Numbered from the stretch's first letter, positions 42,051-55,400 are shown. The stretch: DNA of 64,000 nucleotides from CAZABP01 sp964483245 (GCA_964483245.1 CAZABP010000022.1:1-64000); one strand, 5' to 3'. Notes: a model not told the origin generated them from the letters alone. Numbers and translations are program-made.

Positions 42051-43535
42051 CTACAACGCCGCCCGCATCGTGCCGTGCTCCAGCAGCGCACGATGCAGAT
42101 CGAAGCAGTGCCGCAGGTCCTGCCGCAGGTGGCCCGGCGGCGCCGACTCCAGATAACGCAGCAGGTAGTCCCGGTACTCCGGATGCGCGCACTGCTCGAT
42201 GATCCGCCGCGCGCGCTCACGCGGGCCGAGGCCCCGTAGATCCGCGAGCCCCTGCTCGGTGACCAGCACCTGCACCGAGTGTTCGGTGTGGTCGACGTGG
42301 CTGCACAGCGGCACGACCGTCGACACGTCGCCTTCCTTGGCCGTGCTCGGCGCCATCAGGATCGACAGCGCGCCGTTGCGCACGAAGTCCCCCGAGCCGC
42401 CGATTCCGTTCATCATCTGCGTGCCGCAGACATGCGTGGAGTTGGCGCAGCCGTTCAGGTCCAGCTCCAGCACGGTGTTGATCGTCACGACGCCGAGCTG
42501 GCGGATCACGGCCGGCTGGTTCGAGATCTCCTGCGGGCGCAGCACGATCCGCGGACTGAAGAAGTCCATCGCGTCGAACACGTGCTGCATGACCGGCTCG
42601 GTGAAGCTCAACGACGCAGTCGATGCACCGAGCACCTTCTGCTGCTCGAGCAGCGGCACGATCGAGTCCTGGAGCACCTCGGTGAACATCGTGAACGGCG
42701 GGATCTGCGGATCGGCGCCGAGCGCGGCCATGACGGCGTTCGACAGGTTGCCGACGCCGGCCTGGACCGGCAGGAACTCGCGCGGCATCCGGCCGAGCCG
42801 CAATTCGTCCCCGAGGAACTGCGCGACGTGCCGGGCGATGCGGCGGCTCGTCTCGTCGGGTGCCCCGAACGCGTGCAGCCGGTCCGGCTCGTCGGTCTCG
42901 ACGATCCCGACGATCCGCCGCGGATCGACGCTCGCGTATGGCGTCCCGATCCGGTCCAGCGGCTCGTGGATCGGGATCGGCGAGCGGCGTGGCGGCGGTG
43001 GCAGCAGCGCGATGTCGTGCATCTCGGCGAGCCGAGGCGACGGCCGTCGGTTGCGCTCGATCAGGATCCGCTCGGCGTGCCGCAACAGGCTCGGTGCGAT
43101 CCCGATCCCGGTCGTCAGGTAGACGCGGCCGTCTTCGGTGACTTCGTGCGCCTCGACGATCGCCCAGTCGATCGCGCCGAAGAATCCGAACTCGATCATC
43201 TGCGGCAGGTGCGACAGATGCATGTCGACGAACGCCGTGCGGCCGTCGTTGATCCGTGTGCGCAGCGCGCGCGAGCTCTGATACGGGGCGCGCCACGCGA
43301 TTGCGTCGGCGTCGGCGAGTGCGTCGTCGACGTCCGGTCCGGTCGATGCACCGGTCAGCAACTGCAGCGCGAGCGGTGTGCCCGCTGCCTGCATCGCCCG
43401 CGCCCGCGCCAACAATGCGCGTGGGATCGCCTTGGGCGTGCCGGTCGCCGTGAATCCGGACAGCCCCAGCTCGGCCCCGCGCGGAATCAGCGCGGCCGCC
43501 TCGGCGGCGTTCAGCGACGCATAGCGGGAACCCAT
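42051..43535 (-). CDS. Acetyl-CoA hydrolase/CoA-transferase family protein, succinyl-CoA:acetate type
   Basis: A 494-residue enzyme of the Cat1/AarC family, the usual length. The catalytic glutamate sits in FTMFTEVLQDSIVPLLE, and the glycine-rich CoA loop is MMNGIGGSGDFVRNG. Such enzymes move CoA between succinate and acetate, or hydrolyse acetyl-CoA, and allow acetate use or release during fermentation or anaerobic respiration. The ATG at 43535 lies two bases after the upstream stop, so it is probably co-transcribed with the polyphosphate:AMP phosphotransferase. Confidence 0.9.
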   Translation of the reverse strand: MGSRYASLNAAEAAALIPRGAELGLSGFTATGTPKAIPRALLARARAMQAAGTPLALQLLTGASTGPDVDDALADADAIAWRAPYQSSRALRTRINDGRTAFVDMHLSHLPQMIEFGFFGAIDWAIVEAHEVTEDGRVYLTTGIGIAPSLLRHAERILIERNRRPSPRLAEMHDIALLPPPPRRSPIPIHEPLDRIGTPYASVDPRRIVGIVETDEPDRLHAFGAPDETSRRIARHVAQFLGDELRLGRMPREFLPVQAGVGNLSNAVMAALGADPQIPPFTMFTEVLQDSIVPLLEQQKVLGASTASLSFTEPVMQHVFDAMDFFSPRIVLRPQEISNQPAVIRQLGVVTINTVLELDLNGCANSTHVCGTQMMNGIGGSGDFVRNGALSILMAPSTAKEGDVSTVVPLCSHVDHTEHSVQVLVTEQGLADLRGLGPRERARRIIEQCAHPEYRDYLLRYLESAPPGHLRQDLRHCFDLHRALLEHGTMRAAL

Positions 43536-43537
43536 GC

Positions 43538-45013
43538 TCAGCGCCCGTCGAGCCCCGCCGCGATCGCGTCGCAGACCTTCTCCAGCACGAGCACGCGCGC
43601 GAGGTTCTTGTCGTTGGCCGGAATCACATGCCACGGCGCGAGCTTGGTGTCGGTGCGCATCAACATCTCGTCGACCGCCGCGACGTACGCATCCCACTTC
43701 TCGCGGTTGCGGTAGTCCTCGTCCGTGATCTTCCAGGCCTTGTACGGCTCCTGCTGACGCGCCTCGAACCGGCGCAACTGCTCGTCCTTGTCGATGTGCA
43801 GCCAGAACTTGGCGACCGTCATCCCATGCTCGGCGAGCTGCGCCTCGAAATCGTTGATCTCGTCGTAGGCACGGCTCCAGGCCGTCTCGGTTGCAAACCC
43901 CTCGACCCGTTCGACCAGCACGCGGCCGTACCAGGTGCGATCGAACAGCGCGATCTGCCCCGGCCGCGGCAGCCGCCGCCAGAACCGCCACAGCCAGTGC
44001 CGGGCCCGCTCCTCCTCGGTCGGCGCCGCGATCGGGTGCATCCGCAGGTCGCGCACCGAGATCGCGGCCGCGAGCCGGCGGATCGCGCCCCCTTTGCCGG
44101 CGGCGTCCCAGCCCTCGAACGCGAACACGCAGGTGTGCCCGCTGTTGCGCACCTTGCGCGCCAGCTTGCGCAGCCGCGCCTGCAGCGCATCACAGCGCTC
44201 GTCGTACTCCGCTTCGTCGAGCTGCGCGGACAGGTCCACGTCGGCGAGACGGTGCGGCACCGGCGGTCGCGGCTGCGCCGGGAGCTGCGCCGCCGGCTGT
44301 TCCGCCGCCGCGAGCCGCTGCCGCAGCGCGGACAACAGCGTCGTCGCGATCGTCAGATCGCGGTGCTCGCGGTCACTGCTCTCGACGATCGTCCAGGGGC
44401 AGGCGGCGGAGTGGGTGCGTTCGAGGAACTCGTCGGCGACCGCGATCGCCTTGTCGTAGTCCTCGTAGAGCTGCCAATCCGAATCTTCGGCGCGCGCTTC
44501 GTACAGCTTGTCCTTGGCCGCCTTCGCCAGGTGCTTCTTCAGCGCCTTCTTCGGCAGGTGCAGCCAGAACTTCAGCAGCAGCGTGCCGTCGACGACCAGC
44601 TCCTCCTCGTGGCGCCGGACGTGGTCGATCGTCTGCGAGAACTCCGCCGCGCTGATGTCGCGGCGCCAGCGCGCGGCGATCGTCATCACCGGCCACGCGC
44701 CGACCCACAGTGCGATCCTTCCGTGCGGTGGCAGCTCGTTCCAGTAGCGCCACGCCTTGGGATACATCTGTTCGAGCACGTCGCGCTGCCCGAACCAGCG
44801 CGTCGCGATGTAGCGCTGGTCCATCCACTCGTTGAGCCGATCGACGACTTCTTCGACGCCGGTCCGGTCGTCGCCGGCCAGCAGGATGAGGCACGCGAAC
44901 CCTGCGCGCTTGAGGTCCTCTTGCGTGTTGATCAGGTCCACGCGGAGCTGCGGCTCCTGTGCCTTGAACTCCTCCTTGGTGATGCTGGCGCCGGCCTCGG
45001 CTGTATCGAGCAT
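43538..45013 (-). CDS. pap: Polyphosphate:AMP phosphotransferase (two-domain PPK2, class II)
   Basis: A 491-residue protein with two PPK2 domains. The C-terminal domain (about residues 260-490) is intact, with Walker A FEGWDAAGKGG and the lid region containing ALFDRTWYGRVLVERVEGF. The N-terminal domain (about 1-245) is degenerate, with LAGDDRTGVEE in place of the Walker A. This is the domain plan of PAP, which makes ADP from AMP and polyphosphate. A -10-like TAAGCT ends six bases before the ATG, so the transcript appears leaderless. Confidence 0.92.
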   Translation of the reverse strand: MLDTAEAGASITKEEFKAQEPQLRVDLINTQEDLKRAGFACLILLAGDDRTGVEEVVDRLNEWMDQRYIATRWFGQRDVLEQMYPKAWRYWNELPPHGRIALWVGAWPVMTIAARWRRDISAAEFSQTIDHVRRHEEELVVDGTLLLKFWLHLPKKALKKHLAKAAKDKLYEARAEDSDWQLYEDYDKAIAVADEFLERTHSAACPWTIVESSDREHRDLTIATTLLSALRQRLAAAEQPAAQLPAQPRPPVPHRLADVDLSAQLDEAEYDERCDALQARLRKLARKVRNSGHTCVFAFEGWDAAGKGGAIRRLAAAISVRDLRMHPIAAPTEEERARHWLWRFWRRLPRPGQIALFDRTWYGRVLVERVEGFATETAWSRAYDEINDFEAQLAEHGMTVAKFWLHIDKDEQLRRFEARQQEPYKAWKITDEDYRNREKWDAYVAAVDEMLMRTDTKLAPWHVIPANDKNLARVLVLEKVCDAIAAGLDGR

Positions 45014-45019
45014 GACCGG

Positions 45020-45025
45020 AGCTTA
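45020..45025 (-). promoter_or_regulatory. -10-like element TAAGCT
   Basis: On the minus strand ACGGGCTAAGCT is followed by six bases and then the ATG at 45013, giving the same geometry as at 25509-25521. Confidence 0.55.
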
Positions 45026-45096
45026 GCCCGTGCGTCTGCGGCAGCGGCGCGGTGGTGGGGGGCGCAACGTCCGCTGGCAGCCGCGCGCGCGACTGC

Positions 45097-45102
45097 TAGA
45101 GT
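45097..45102 (+). promoter_or_regulatory. -10-like element TAGAGT
   Basis: CTGCTAGAGT lies 20 bases before the ATG at 45123, leaving room for a short leader without a clear Shine-Dalgarno. Divergent from the minus-strand element at 45020. Confidence 0.5.
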
Positions 45103-45122
45103 CCGGCACCTCTGAACCCACC

Positions 45123-45617
45123 ATGACAGCGAAGCGAGCAGGAATCTGGCCCCCGCAGACCGCGCGGGACCTCATGAAGACCGACCTGGTCACGATCGGC
45201 AAGACCGCGCGCCTCGGCGAGGCGATGCGGCTGTTGTGCGACCACCGGATCTCCGGCATGCCGGTGACCGACGAGTCCGGACACGTCGTCGGTGTCGTGT
45301 CGATCCGCGACATCCTCGACTTCCTGTCGGAGAACCCATCGTCGCAGCCCTCGTTCGCGCGCAGCTTCTACATGGCGAACGCCGAGGCGGACGAGGACTT
45401 CGACTACGACGAGATCGAGGTGCCGGAGAACCTCGAGGACACCGTGGCCGAAGTCATGACGGCCGAGATCTACGCGATCCCGGTCGACGCGGGGGTGCAG
45501 GAGATCGTCAAGAGCCTGGCCAAGCACCGGATCCATCGCCTGCTGGTCAAGGACGGTCGCAAGCACGTCGGGCTCGTCAGCGCGATGGACGTGCTGGTGG
45601 CACTCGCGAAGGATTGA
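45123..45617 (+). CDS. CBS-domain pair protein
   Basis: A 164-residue protein made of two CBS domains (about residues 15-70 and 105-162), separated by an acidic linker (EADEDFDYDEIEVPENLED). The first contains LCDHRISGMPVTDESGHVVGVVS and ends RDILDFL, and the second contains LAKHRIHRLLVKDGRKHVGLVS. Stand-alone CBS pairs bind adenosyl nucleotides such as AMP or ATP and sense energy state. Overlaps the uracil glycosylase gene by TTGA. Confidence 0.9.
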   Translation: MTAKRAGIWPPQTARDLMKTDLVTIGKTARLGEAMRLLCDHRISGMPVTDESGHVVGVVSIRDILDFLSENPSSQPSFARSFYMANAEADEDFDYDEIEVPENLEDTVAEVMTAEIYAIPVDAGVQEIVKSLAKHRIHRLLVKDGRKHVGLVSAMDVLVALAKD

Positions 45618-46354
45618 GCGCGCGCTCGCCGCTGTCCGCCGCGACCGACCGCGTCGTCGCGGCGACCGCCGGGCTCGAGTTCGGCGCGCCGGTCGCGTGT
45701 GTCTATCAGCCGCTCGTCCATGCGCGGGCGCCGCATCGGGAGTACCTGCGGCGGTTCGGCACCGGGCGCAAGCGCGTGCTGCTGCTCGGCATGAATCCCG
45801 GCCCGTTCGGGATGGTGCAGACTGGCGTTCCATTCGGCGAGGTCGCGGCGGTGCGTGACTGGCTCGGCATCGAGGCCCCGGTACAGGCACCCGCACGGCA
45901 GCATCCCCGCCGGCCGGTGCACGGCTTCGCCTGCCAGCGCAGCGAAGTCAGCGGGCGGCGGCTGTGGGGGTTGCTGCGGGCGCGGTTCGGCACGCCGGAG
46001 CGGCTGTTCGCCGACTGGTTCGTGCACAACTACTGCCCGCTGGCCTTCGTCGACGCGGGCGGGCGCAATCTGACCCCGGACCAGCTCCCGGCGAAGATGC
46101 GCGAGCCGCTGTTCGCCGCTTGCGACGAGTACCTGCGCGCGGTCGTCGCGACCCTGTGCCCGGAGCTGATCGTCGGCGTCGGCACGTTCGCCGAGGCGCG
46201 CGCGCAGGCCGCCCTGGGCGGGGACGGGCCGCGCATCGGTCGCATCCTGCATCCCAGTCCGGCGAGTCCGGCGGCGAACCGGGGTTGGGAGGAGACGGTC
46301 TGCCGCGAGCTCGCAGCCCTCGATGTGCCGCTGCCGGCGGCGCGCGGGAGCTGA
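45614..46354 (+). CDS. SMUG1-type uracil-DNA glycosylase
   Basis: A 246-residue base-excision repair enzyme that removes uracil from DNA. Motif 1 GMNPGPFGMVQTGVPFG and motif 2 HPSPASPAANRGW are diagnostic of the SMUG1 (family 3) group, which is found in some bacteria including Planctomycetota. The start is taken as the TTG at 45614 overlapping the CBS stop (TTGA), since no ATG or GTG precedes the conserved fold in this frame without entering the CBS gene. Confidence 0.88.
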   Translation: MSARSPLSAATDRVVAATAGLEFGAPVACVYQPLVHARAPHREYLRRFGTGRKRVLLLGMNPGPFGMVQTGVPFGEVAAVRDWLGIEAPVQAPARQHPRRPVHGFACQRSEVSGRRLWGLLRARFGTPERLFADWFVHNYCPLAFVDAGGRNLTPDQLPAKMREPLFAACDEYLRAVVATLCPELIVGVGTFAEARAQAALGGDGPRIGRILHPSPASPAANRGWEETVCRELAALDVPLPAARGS

Positions 46355-47220
46355 TCGCGTGCAACCGGGGCCGGGGGCGCGCGGTGGGATCACGTGGGTC
46401 GTGTTGGCGAGCGTGGCGTTGAGCACCGCACCAGTCACGGCCAAGGCGGCGCTGTCGGACGGCAACGACCCGACCACGCTGATCACGTTCCGGATCGTCG
46501 TCGGCGCCGCGGCGCTGTGGCTGCTCGCCTTGCTCGTGCAACCGCGCTGGCTGCGCGTCGACCTGCGCACCTGGGGCTGGTGTGCGGCCGCCGGCGCCGC
46601 GAACGCCGCGAGCATGCTGTGTTACTACATCGGGCTGCGCGACATCGATGCGTCGCTGGCGACGTTGGTGTTCAGCGCGTTCCCCGCCGCGGTGCTGCTG
46701 CTGCTGTGGCTCGCCGGCGAGCGTGTCACGATGCTCTCGGTCGTCCGCCTGCTGCTCGCGCTGACCGGTGTCGCGCTGCTGTCCGGCAGCGGTGGCACGG
46801 CCGGCCTGGGTGGCACGTTGTTGATCCTGATCGCGGTGTGGACATTCGCGCTGCACGTGAACCTGGTGCAGTGGCGGCTGCACGGTGTCCCCCCGATCCA
46901 GGTCGCCATCCACGTGGTCGGCGCGATGGCGCTCTGTCTGCTCGCGTACTGGGGTGTCACGCAGGGGGCGGCTCCGCAGTGGCCGAACGCGTTCGGGTGG
47001 GGCGTCGTCGTCTGGACCGGACTCGTGGCGACGGCGTTCGCGCGGTTTGCGATCTTCACCGGGATCGCGCGGATCGGCAGTGGGCAGACCGCGCTGCTGC
47101 TGCCGGTCGAGACGCTGTGCATCCTGCTGTGGTCGCTGTTGTTCCTGGGAGAACGGCTGGAGCTGCAGGCGGTCGCCGGCGGAGTCCTCGTGTTGACGAG
47201 TGCGCTGCTCGCGGTGCGCG

Positions 47221-49527
<2,307 letters not shown>

Positions 49528-49624
49528 CTGTATCGGGATCGGTGCGGCGGAGGCTTCAGGAAGACTGCGGGTCTGGTGAGCGCCCGATGCGATCGGACCC
49601 GCGGCACCCGACTGCGAATCCCCG

Positions 49625-49630
49625 TAGATT
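49625..49630 (+). promoter_or_regulatory. -10-like element TAGATT
   Basis: CCCGTAGATT is followed by CCGCCCC and then the GTG at 49638, which begins a clean signal peptide. A start seven bases after a -10 implies a leaderless transcript. Confidence 0.55.
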
Positions 49631-49637
49631 CCGCCCC

Positions 49638-51896
49638 GTGCGCTCCCGACCCTTGCTGCCGCTGGTCCTGCTCGCCCTGCTCCTTCCGCTCCCCGCGCAG
49701 ATCCAGGAGACCGGCGTTGCCGCGTTCCAGCAGGCCTGTCGCGACGTCACCCGGGACGCGGTGATCCTCAATCTGGCCGCCCACCCTGACGACGAGGCGG
49801 CCAGCACGATCGTCTGGCTGCGCCGTCAGGGGTTCCGGACCGTGACGCTGTACACGACCGGCGGCGAAGGCGGACAGAACGCGATCGGCCGCGACATCGG
49901 CAAGGCACTGGCACGGATCCGACGGCAGGAGACGCTCGCCGCTGCGCGCCATACCGGGACCGAGGTGCGCTGGCTCGGTTTCTACGACTTCGGCTACTCG
50001 AAGACGCTCGACGAGACGCTCGCCGCGTGGGATCGCGACGAGCTGCTGCGCCGGTTCGCGGCGGTCCTCGACGAGCTGCAGCCGGATCTCGTGATCACCA
50101 ACCACACGATCGACGGCGGGCATGGACACCACCGCGCAACGGCGTGGGCGGCGCAGCAACTGCTGCCGGCGCGCGGCATTCCGCTGCTCGTGCGGCACCG
50201 CGAGCGGCCCGAGGATCCAACGACCAAAGACGCGGCGAAACCGGAGCCGCCGCCGATCGCGCTGACGGTCGACGTCGCGCGGATCGATCCGATCACCGGC
50301 AAGACCTACGCACGCCAGGCCTACGACGGCTATCTCGAGCACCGCAGCCAGGGCCCGTTCGGCACGCACGACCCGGCGGCCGTGCGCCCGGTGCAATGGG
50401 TGCGCGCCGGCAGCGACAGCGGTGACCCGATCGCCGCGTTGCGCGACAGCCTCGACGACGAAGCCGCACCCGCGGCGCTGCGGGAACTCGCACCGCGGCT
50501 GCGGGCATTCGGCGCCGAACGCCCGCGGGTCGAACACCTGCGCGAAGCGGCGGAGCTGCTCGCCGCGCTCCGCCAACTCGACTTCACTGCGTCCCCGGCG
50601 CGCCTGCGCTCGCGCCTCGCCTGGCGGATCGGTGCCCTGCAGCGGGTCCTGCTGGCCGGCCATGGCGTCGCCGTGCTCGCCACCTCGACGCGCCCGACCG
50701 CGACGCCGAACGGCGACGGCGAGCTGCGCGTCGTGCTGCAGGCGGAGCAGCCCGAGCTCGTGTCCGGCCTGCAGGTCCAGTTCGGCGACGCGATTGCCGC
50801 GGACGGCGATTCCGCGCTGGTGCGCCGGCTGCAGCTGCGGATTCCGGCCGACGCGGCCGAGCTGACCGAGATCCGCCCGACGGTCCGGTTCCGTCTCGCG
50901 ACGGCCGACATCGAGCTGCAGCCGACCGTCGAGCTGCGCACCGTGCCCGAGGTCCGGCTCGCGTTCGACCGCGAGCTCGTGCTGGTGCCGCGTGTTGGAG
51001 GCGAACGCGAGCACTACCTGGCACTCGACGTCGACTATCACGGCGCCGAGGCGCGCGAGCTCGAGCTGCAGCTCGACGCACCCACTGGTGTCACGATCGA
51101 GTCTTCGAGCCGGGTCCTGCGCGTTTCGCCCGACGACCGCGAGGCCGGTGTGCTGCTTCGTCTGGCCATCGATCCGGCCCCGCTCGATGACCAGAGCGAG
51201 CTGATCGCAAGGCTCGGCGATGCACGCGCGTCGATCCGGATCGCGCCGGTCGACGTCCAGATTCCGGCCTCGCTGCGCGTGGGGCTGGTGCGCGGTCCGG
51301 ACGACTCGCTGCTGCGCACGCTCGAGGACCTCGGGGTCGAGTTCGTCGATCTGGACTCACGTGCGCTCGCACGCGCCGACCTCAGCCGCTTCACGACGCT
51401 GGCGATCGACATGCGCGCGCGCCATCACCGCGCTGACCTCGACGACCACCGCGAGCGGATCCTGCGCTTCTGCGCGGCCGGCGGGCGGGTCGTCGCGTTC
51501 TATCACAAGCCGCACGAGTGGAACGCACGCGCCGGCCGGCCACCGCTGTCCCCGTTCCCGCTCGAGGTCGGCGATGCGCGCGTCGCCGAGGAGGACGCCA
51601 CCGTCGTGATCCTGGATGCCGATGCTCGCCTGCTCGCATCGCCGCACCAGATCACGTTGGCGGACTTCCGCGACTGGGTGCAGGAGCGCGGGCTCAACTT
51701 TCCCAAGAGCTGGGACGCGGCCTGGCGTCCGTTGCTGCGGATGCACGACCGTGGGGAAGACCCGCTCGAGGGGGCGTTGCTGGTCAGCCGCCACGGGGAG
51801 GGGAGCTACGTGTACTGCTCGCTGGCGCTGTACCGGCAGTGGCGGCGCGGGCACGAAGGCTCGCTCCGGCTGCTGGTCAACCTGCTGACCCCTTGA
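49638..51896 (+). CDS. Secreted PIG-L family deacetylase with a C-terminal class I glutamine-amidotransferase-like domain
   Basis: A 752-residue exported protein. A signal peptide (about residues 1-20, ending LPAQ) follows a GTG start. The LmbE/PIG-L zinc deacetylase domain (about 42-200) shows AHPDDE (48-53) and HGHH (162-165), which bind the metal. A middle section (about 250-560) is beta-rich and includes two candidate beta-sandwich domains. The last 200 residues read like a class-I glutamine-amidotransferase-like fold lacking an evident catalytic cysteine. PIG-L enzymes remove N-acetyl groups from sugars; the extra domains point to extracellular or periplasmic glycans. Confidence 0.88.
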   Translation: MRSRPLLPLVLLALLLPLPAQIQETGVAAFQQACRDVTRDAVILNLAAHPDDEAASTIVWLRRQGFRTVTLYTTGGEGGQNAIGRDIGKALARIRRQETLAAARHTGTEVRWLGFYDFGYSKTLDETLAAWDRDELLRRFAAVLDELQPDLVITNHTIDGGHGHHRATAWAAQQLLPARGIPLLVRHRERPEDPTTKDAAKPEPPPIALTVDVARIDPITGKTYARQAYDGYLEHRSQGPFGTHDPAAVRPVQWVRAGSDSGDPIAALRDSLDDEAAPAALRELAPRLRAFGAERPRVEHLREAAELLAALRQLDFTASPARLRSRLAWRIGALQRVLLAGHGVAVLATSTRPTATPNGDGELRVVLQAEQPELVSGLQVQFGDAIAADGDSALVRRLQLRIPADAAELTEIRPTVRFRLATADIELQPTVELRTVPEVRLAFDRELVLVPRVGGEREHYLALDVDYHGAEARELELQLDAPTGVTIESSSRVLRVSPDDREAGVLLRLAIDPAPLDDQSELIARLGDARASIRIAPVDVQIPASLRVGLVRGPDDSLLRTLEDLGVEFVDLDSRALARADLSRFTTLAIDMRARHHRADLDDHRERILRFCAAGGRVVAFYHKPHEWNARAGRPPLSPFPLEVGDARVAEEDATVVILDADARLLASPHQITLADFRDWVQERGLNFPKSWDAAWRPLLRMHDRGEDPLEGALLVSRHGEGSYVYCSLALYRQWRRGHEGSLRLLVNLLTP

Positions 51897-51909
51897 TCAT
51901 CGACCCCGC

Positions 51910-52437
51910 TCAACCCTGCTGGAGCAGCAGCAGCATGCTCAGTGACTTCGCGTCCCGGATCCGGCCGCGCCGCGTGAGCTCGTGCAGCTCGGCGAGGCGG
52001 ACTGGCACGACCTCCAGGTACTCGTCGTCGTCGAGCTCCGCCTGCGCCGGTCGCAGGTCACGCGCCTCGTACAGGTGGATCACCTCGGTGCAGAAGCCGG
52101 GGGCCGTGAACACCGAGCCGAGCTTGCGCCACCGCCGTGCGGCGTAGCCGGTCTCCTCGACCAGCTCGCGGCGCGCGCACCGCAGCGGCGATTCGCCTCG
52201 CTCGAGCGTGCCGGCCGGGAACTCCAGCAGCCATTGCCGTGCGGCGGCCCGCCACTGCCGCACCAGCAGGACCCGGTCCTTCGTCAGGAACGGCAGGATC
52301 GCGACTGCGCCCGGATGCCGCACGATCTGCCGCTCGAACTCGCGCCCGTCCGGCGCCTGCCAGCGTTCGGCGACGACATCGAACGGGCGCGCGGCCAGAC
52401 GCGGGCGCTCGCGCAGCAGGCGGAACTTGCGGCTCAT
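51910..52437 (-). CDS. NUDIX hydrolase (ADP-ribose pyrophosphatase-like)
   Basis: A 175-residue NUDIX protein. The box is GTLERGESPLRCARRELVEE continuing TGY, which fits GX5EX7REUXEEXGU. The surrounding sequence, with VAILPFLTKDRVLLVRQWR and later EVIHLYEARDL, matches ADP-ribose pyrophosphatases. The ATG at 52437 overlaps the AddA-like stop (ATGA). It ends the seven-gene minus-strand series. Confidence 0.9.
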   Translation of the reverse strand: MSRKFRLLRERPRLAARPFDVVAERWQAPDGREFERQIVRHPGAVAILPFLTKDRVLLVRQWRAAARQWLLEFPAGTLERGESPLRCARRELVEETGYAARRWRKLGSVFTAPGFCTEVIHLYEARDLRPAQAELDDDEYLEVVPVRLAELHELTRRGRIRDAKSLSMLLLLQQG

Positions 52438-55400
52438 GACGGCACGACCTCGATCCGATCGTCGAGCAGATACCACAGCTCGAACCGCGGCGGCGCAGCC
52501 AGTCCGAGCGCGCGCTGCACGGCACGCGGATACACGCGCGCCTGTGCTGCATGCTGCGCCTGCTCCCCAGGCGCGCCGGTCTTGTAGTCGGCGACGACGT
52601 GCTGCTGCCGTGCGGGGTCGAAGTACAGCAGGTCGATCGCCCCGGCGAGCGCGTCGGTCGCCGCGTCTTCGCCGGTGGCCGCGACGACGAACGGCAGCTC
52701 ACGCGCCAGGATCTGGTCGCCGAGCGCCTGGAACCGCCGCCACGGCTCGCCGCGCAACAGGCGGGTCAACGCCTGCGCGGCGAGCGGCTGCAGCTCCGGC
52801 GGCGTGATCGCGAACAGTGACTCGCGCAGCTCGGCGTCGGACACGGCCGGTGGAACGGTCTCCATCAGGCGGTGCAACAGGATCCCGAGTTGCTGCGCCG
52901 CGTCGCGCGGGCGTGCGTTGCCCGCGGAACGCGAGGGATCGCGCGGATCCTCCGCATCGTCTGCGATGCGCGAGGTCGATGCGGCGGCGACGCGCGGCAC
53001 ACGCTGTTGGCGCACGGCCTGCTCGGTCGCGCGGTGCAGCGACTCGGCGCCGGCCAGCAGGCGGGCCAGTGGCAGCGGCTGCGGGGTCCCCGGCTCGCGC
53101 TCCGGCAACGCACGCAGCGCCGGCACGCGCCACAGCGCGCCGTCCTCCCAGCGACCCGCGTCTGCGTCCCCTGCTCCCGCCAGCGCCACGAGGTCGGGAG
53201 GCGTGCGGAACGCGACGGCCTCGATCAACTTCGTCATCGACGAGGCGTCGCGCGCGGCGGCCGGCCAGCTCCCGGCGAGCACGAGCCGGTCCGCGGCGCG
53301 CGTGGCCGCGACGTACAGCAACCGGATCGCCTCGGCGCGGGCGACGCGCTCCCGCTGTGCTTCGACCTCTGACCAACCGAGCGACGGCCAGCCGAACAGC
53401 CGCGCCTGCAACATGCCGTGCTGCCGGACGACGTCGGTGCGCTCCGGATCGCGCTCGTGCCACGGCAACCGCGTGTGCAGATCGACGACGTAGACATGCG
53501 GCCACTGCAGCCCCTTGCTCTTGTGGACCGTCATGACCTGCACCGCGTCCATCCCGGCGTCACCGGGAGCACCTTCGGCGGCACGAAGCAGCCCATCGAG
53601 TCCACGCCGTAGCTCGCGCAACAGCACCTCTGGCCCGCGCTCCGGATTGCACAGCGCCTGTTCGACCACGTGGAAGAACCGCTGCAGGTTCGCCAGCCGA
53701 TGCAGCCCGAGGAACCGCGCAGCCGCGGTCGCCGGGAGTGCGAGCCGGTCGCGCAACAGCTGCAGGAACTCGTCGACCGGCTGCGACTGCAACGCGGCGC
53801 GCAGCTGCGCCAGCGCCGTCAGCGCGTCCCGCAGCGAATCCTCCCAGCCCGCGTGCGCCGGCGCATCCTCGAGACCGTCGCGTGCGCTCCGCACACAGTG
53901 CTCGAACGCCTCCGGCAGGCTCGTGGAACCGTGCAGCTCGGCGGCGAGTGCCGGCAACCCTGCCTGCCAGAGCCCGGCGAGGGCCGCATCCGGGACTCCG
54001 CAGAACGGGGCGCGCAGCATCGCGAACAGCGCGACGAGGTCGGTCGGATCGAGCACGGCGCGCAGCAGGGCGGCGGCATCCACGATCTCACGCCGTTGGT
54101 AGAAGCTCCCCTCACGCTCGATCGCGAACGGCACGCCTGCCTGCCGCAACGCGTCGAGGTACACGTCGACCTGCGTCGCCGAGCGCAACAGCACGGCGCA
54201 GGCCGACCAAGCAACGCCATGCTGGTCGTGCAGCAGGCGCAGGTCGTGCGCCAACGCTGCCGCGCCGAGCTCGCGGGCCGGATCGGCCGGGGTGCTCGCG
54301 TGCCGCTTCGGCCCGTCGGTGAGCCACGTCACCCAGTGTTCCGCCGCGGCATGGCCGGGCAACGTGCAGCCGGGATCGTCACGGCGCCTCTCGCTGACCA
54401 GCAGCGGCTCCCATCCGGCCTGGATCCCCTCGTCGTGTACGAGCAGCGGCGCGCAGATCCGCGCGACTTCCTGCAGCACCGGGTCGACCGAGCGGAAGTT
54501 GACCAGCAGCGGCTGCCGCGGCCGCCCGTCCAGCGCCTCCCGCACGAACGCTTCGTAGGCGGCGAGGTCGGCATTGCGCCAGCCATAGATCGACTGCTTC
54601 GGATCGCCGACCAGGAACAGCGCCGGGCGCTCGGCCGGGGGTCCGCGCAACGCGATCGCGCGCAGGATCCCGCACTGCAGCTGGTCCGTGTCCTGGAACT
54701 CGTCCACCAGCAGCTGATCGAGTCCCGTGCGCAGCGTCGCCGCCACGACCGGATCGCTGGTCAGCAGATCGTGCGTGCGCTGCAGCAGGGCCTGGAACGA
54801 CAGCACGCCGAGCGCATCGGTGCGGGCGCGCACGTCGCGCAGCAACCGTGCCAACACGCGACGTGCGGCCGCGAACGCCGCGGGGTCGAACCCGCGCAGA
54901 CTCGCGAGCATCGGCGCCACGATCGCCGCGCAGGCCTCGATGCGTGTGGCGCGCTCGCCGAAGCACCTGGCTTCGGCCTGCGTGAATTCGCCCGCTGCGA
55001 ACTCCCCGATCCGCGCATCCAGCTCGCCGGCAGCCCGTGCGACCCCGGCCAGCGCATCGCCGGCCGGCAGCGCCTGCTGGCATGCCACCAGCGTCCCGAG
55101 CACGCGGCATGCCTTGATGAGGTTGCGCGTCGGCTGGTCCGGCAACGTCTCCCGCAGATGTCCGATCAGCTCCTCGAGGGGAGCCGTGAGTGCCGCGCGG
55201 AACGCCGCGAGCCGTTCCTCGGGGTGCGGATCCTGCTCCAGCCACTCCGCAGCCACGTCCTGCTGCGCGAGCTTCGTGACCGCCTCGGCGATCTCGGTCG
55301 GTCCGACGTCGTGCCGCAGCAGCGCGAGATGATCCGGATCCCCCGGCTCGCCGTACGCCGCCGCGAGCGCGCCGAGGACGACCTCGTCGACGATCGCCGG

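Noticed and set aside
37367..42220. A 1617-codon open frame on the minus strand, with a companion 1133-codon plus frame (38755-42156)
   Set aside because: They lie opposite or out of phase with the haem-lyase and MgtC-like genes, consist of Arg/Gln/Asp/Ala-rich low complexity and have no domain. They are by-products of the high GC content, which removes stop codons.
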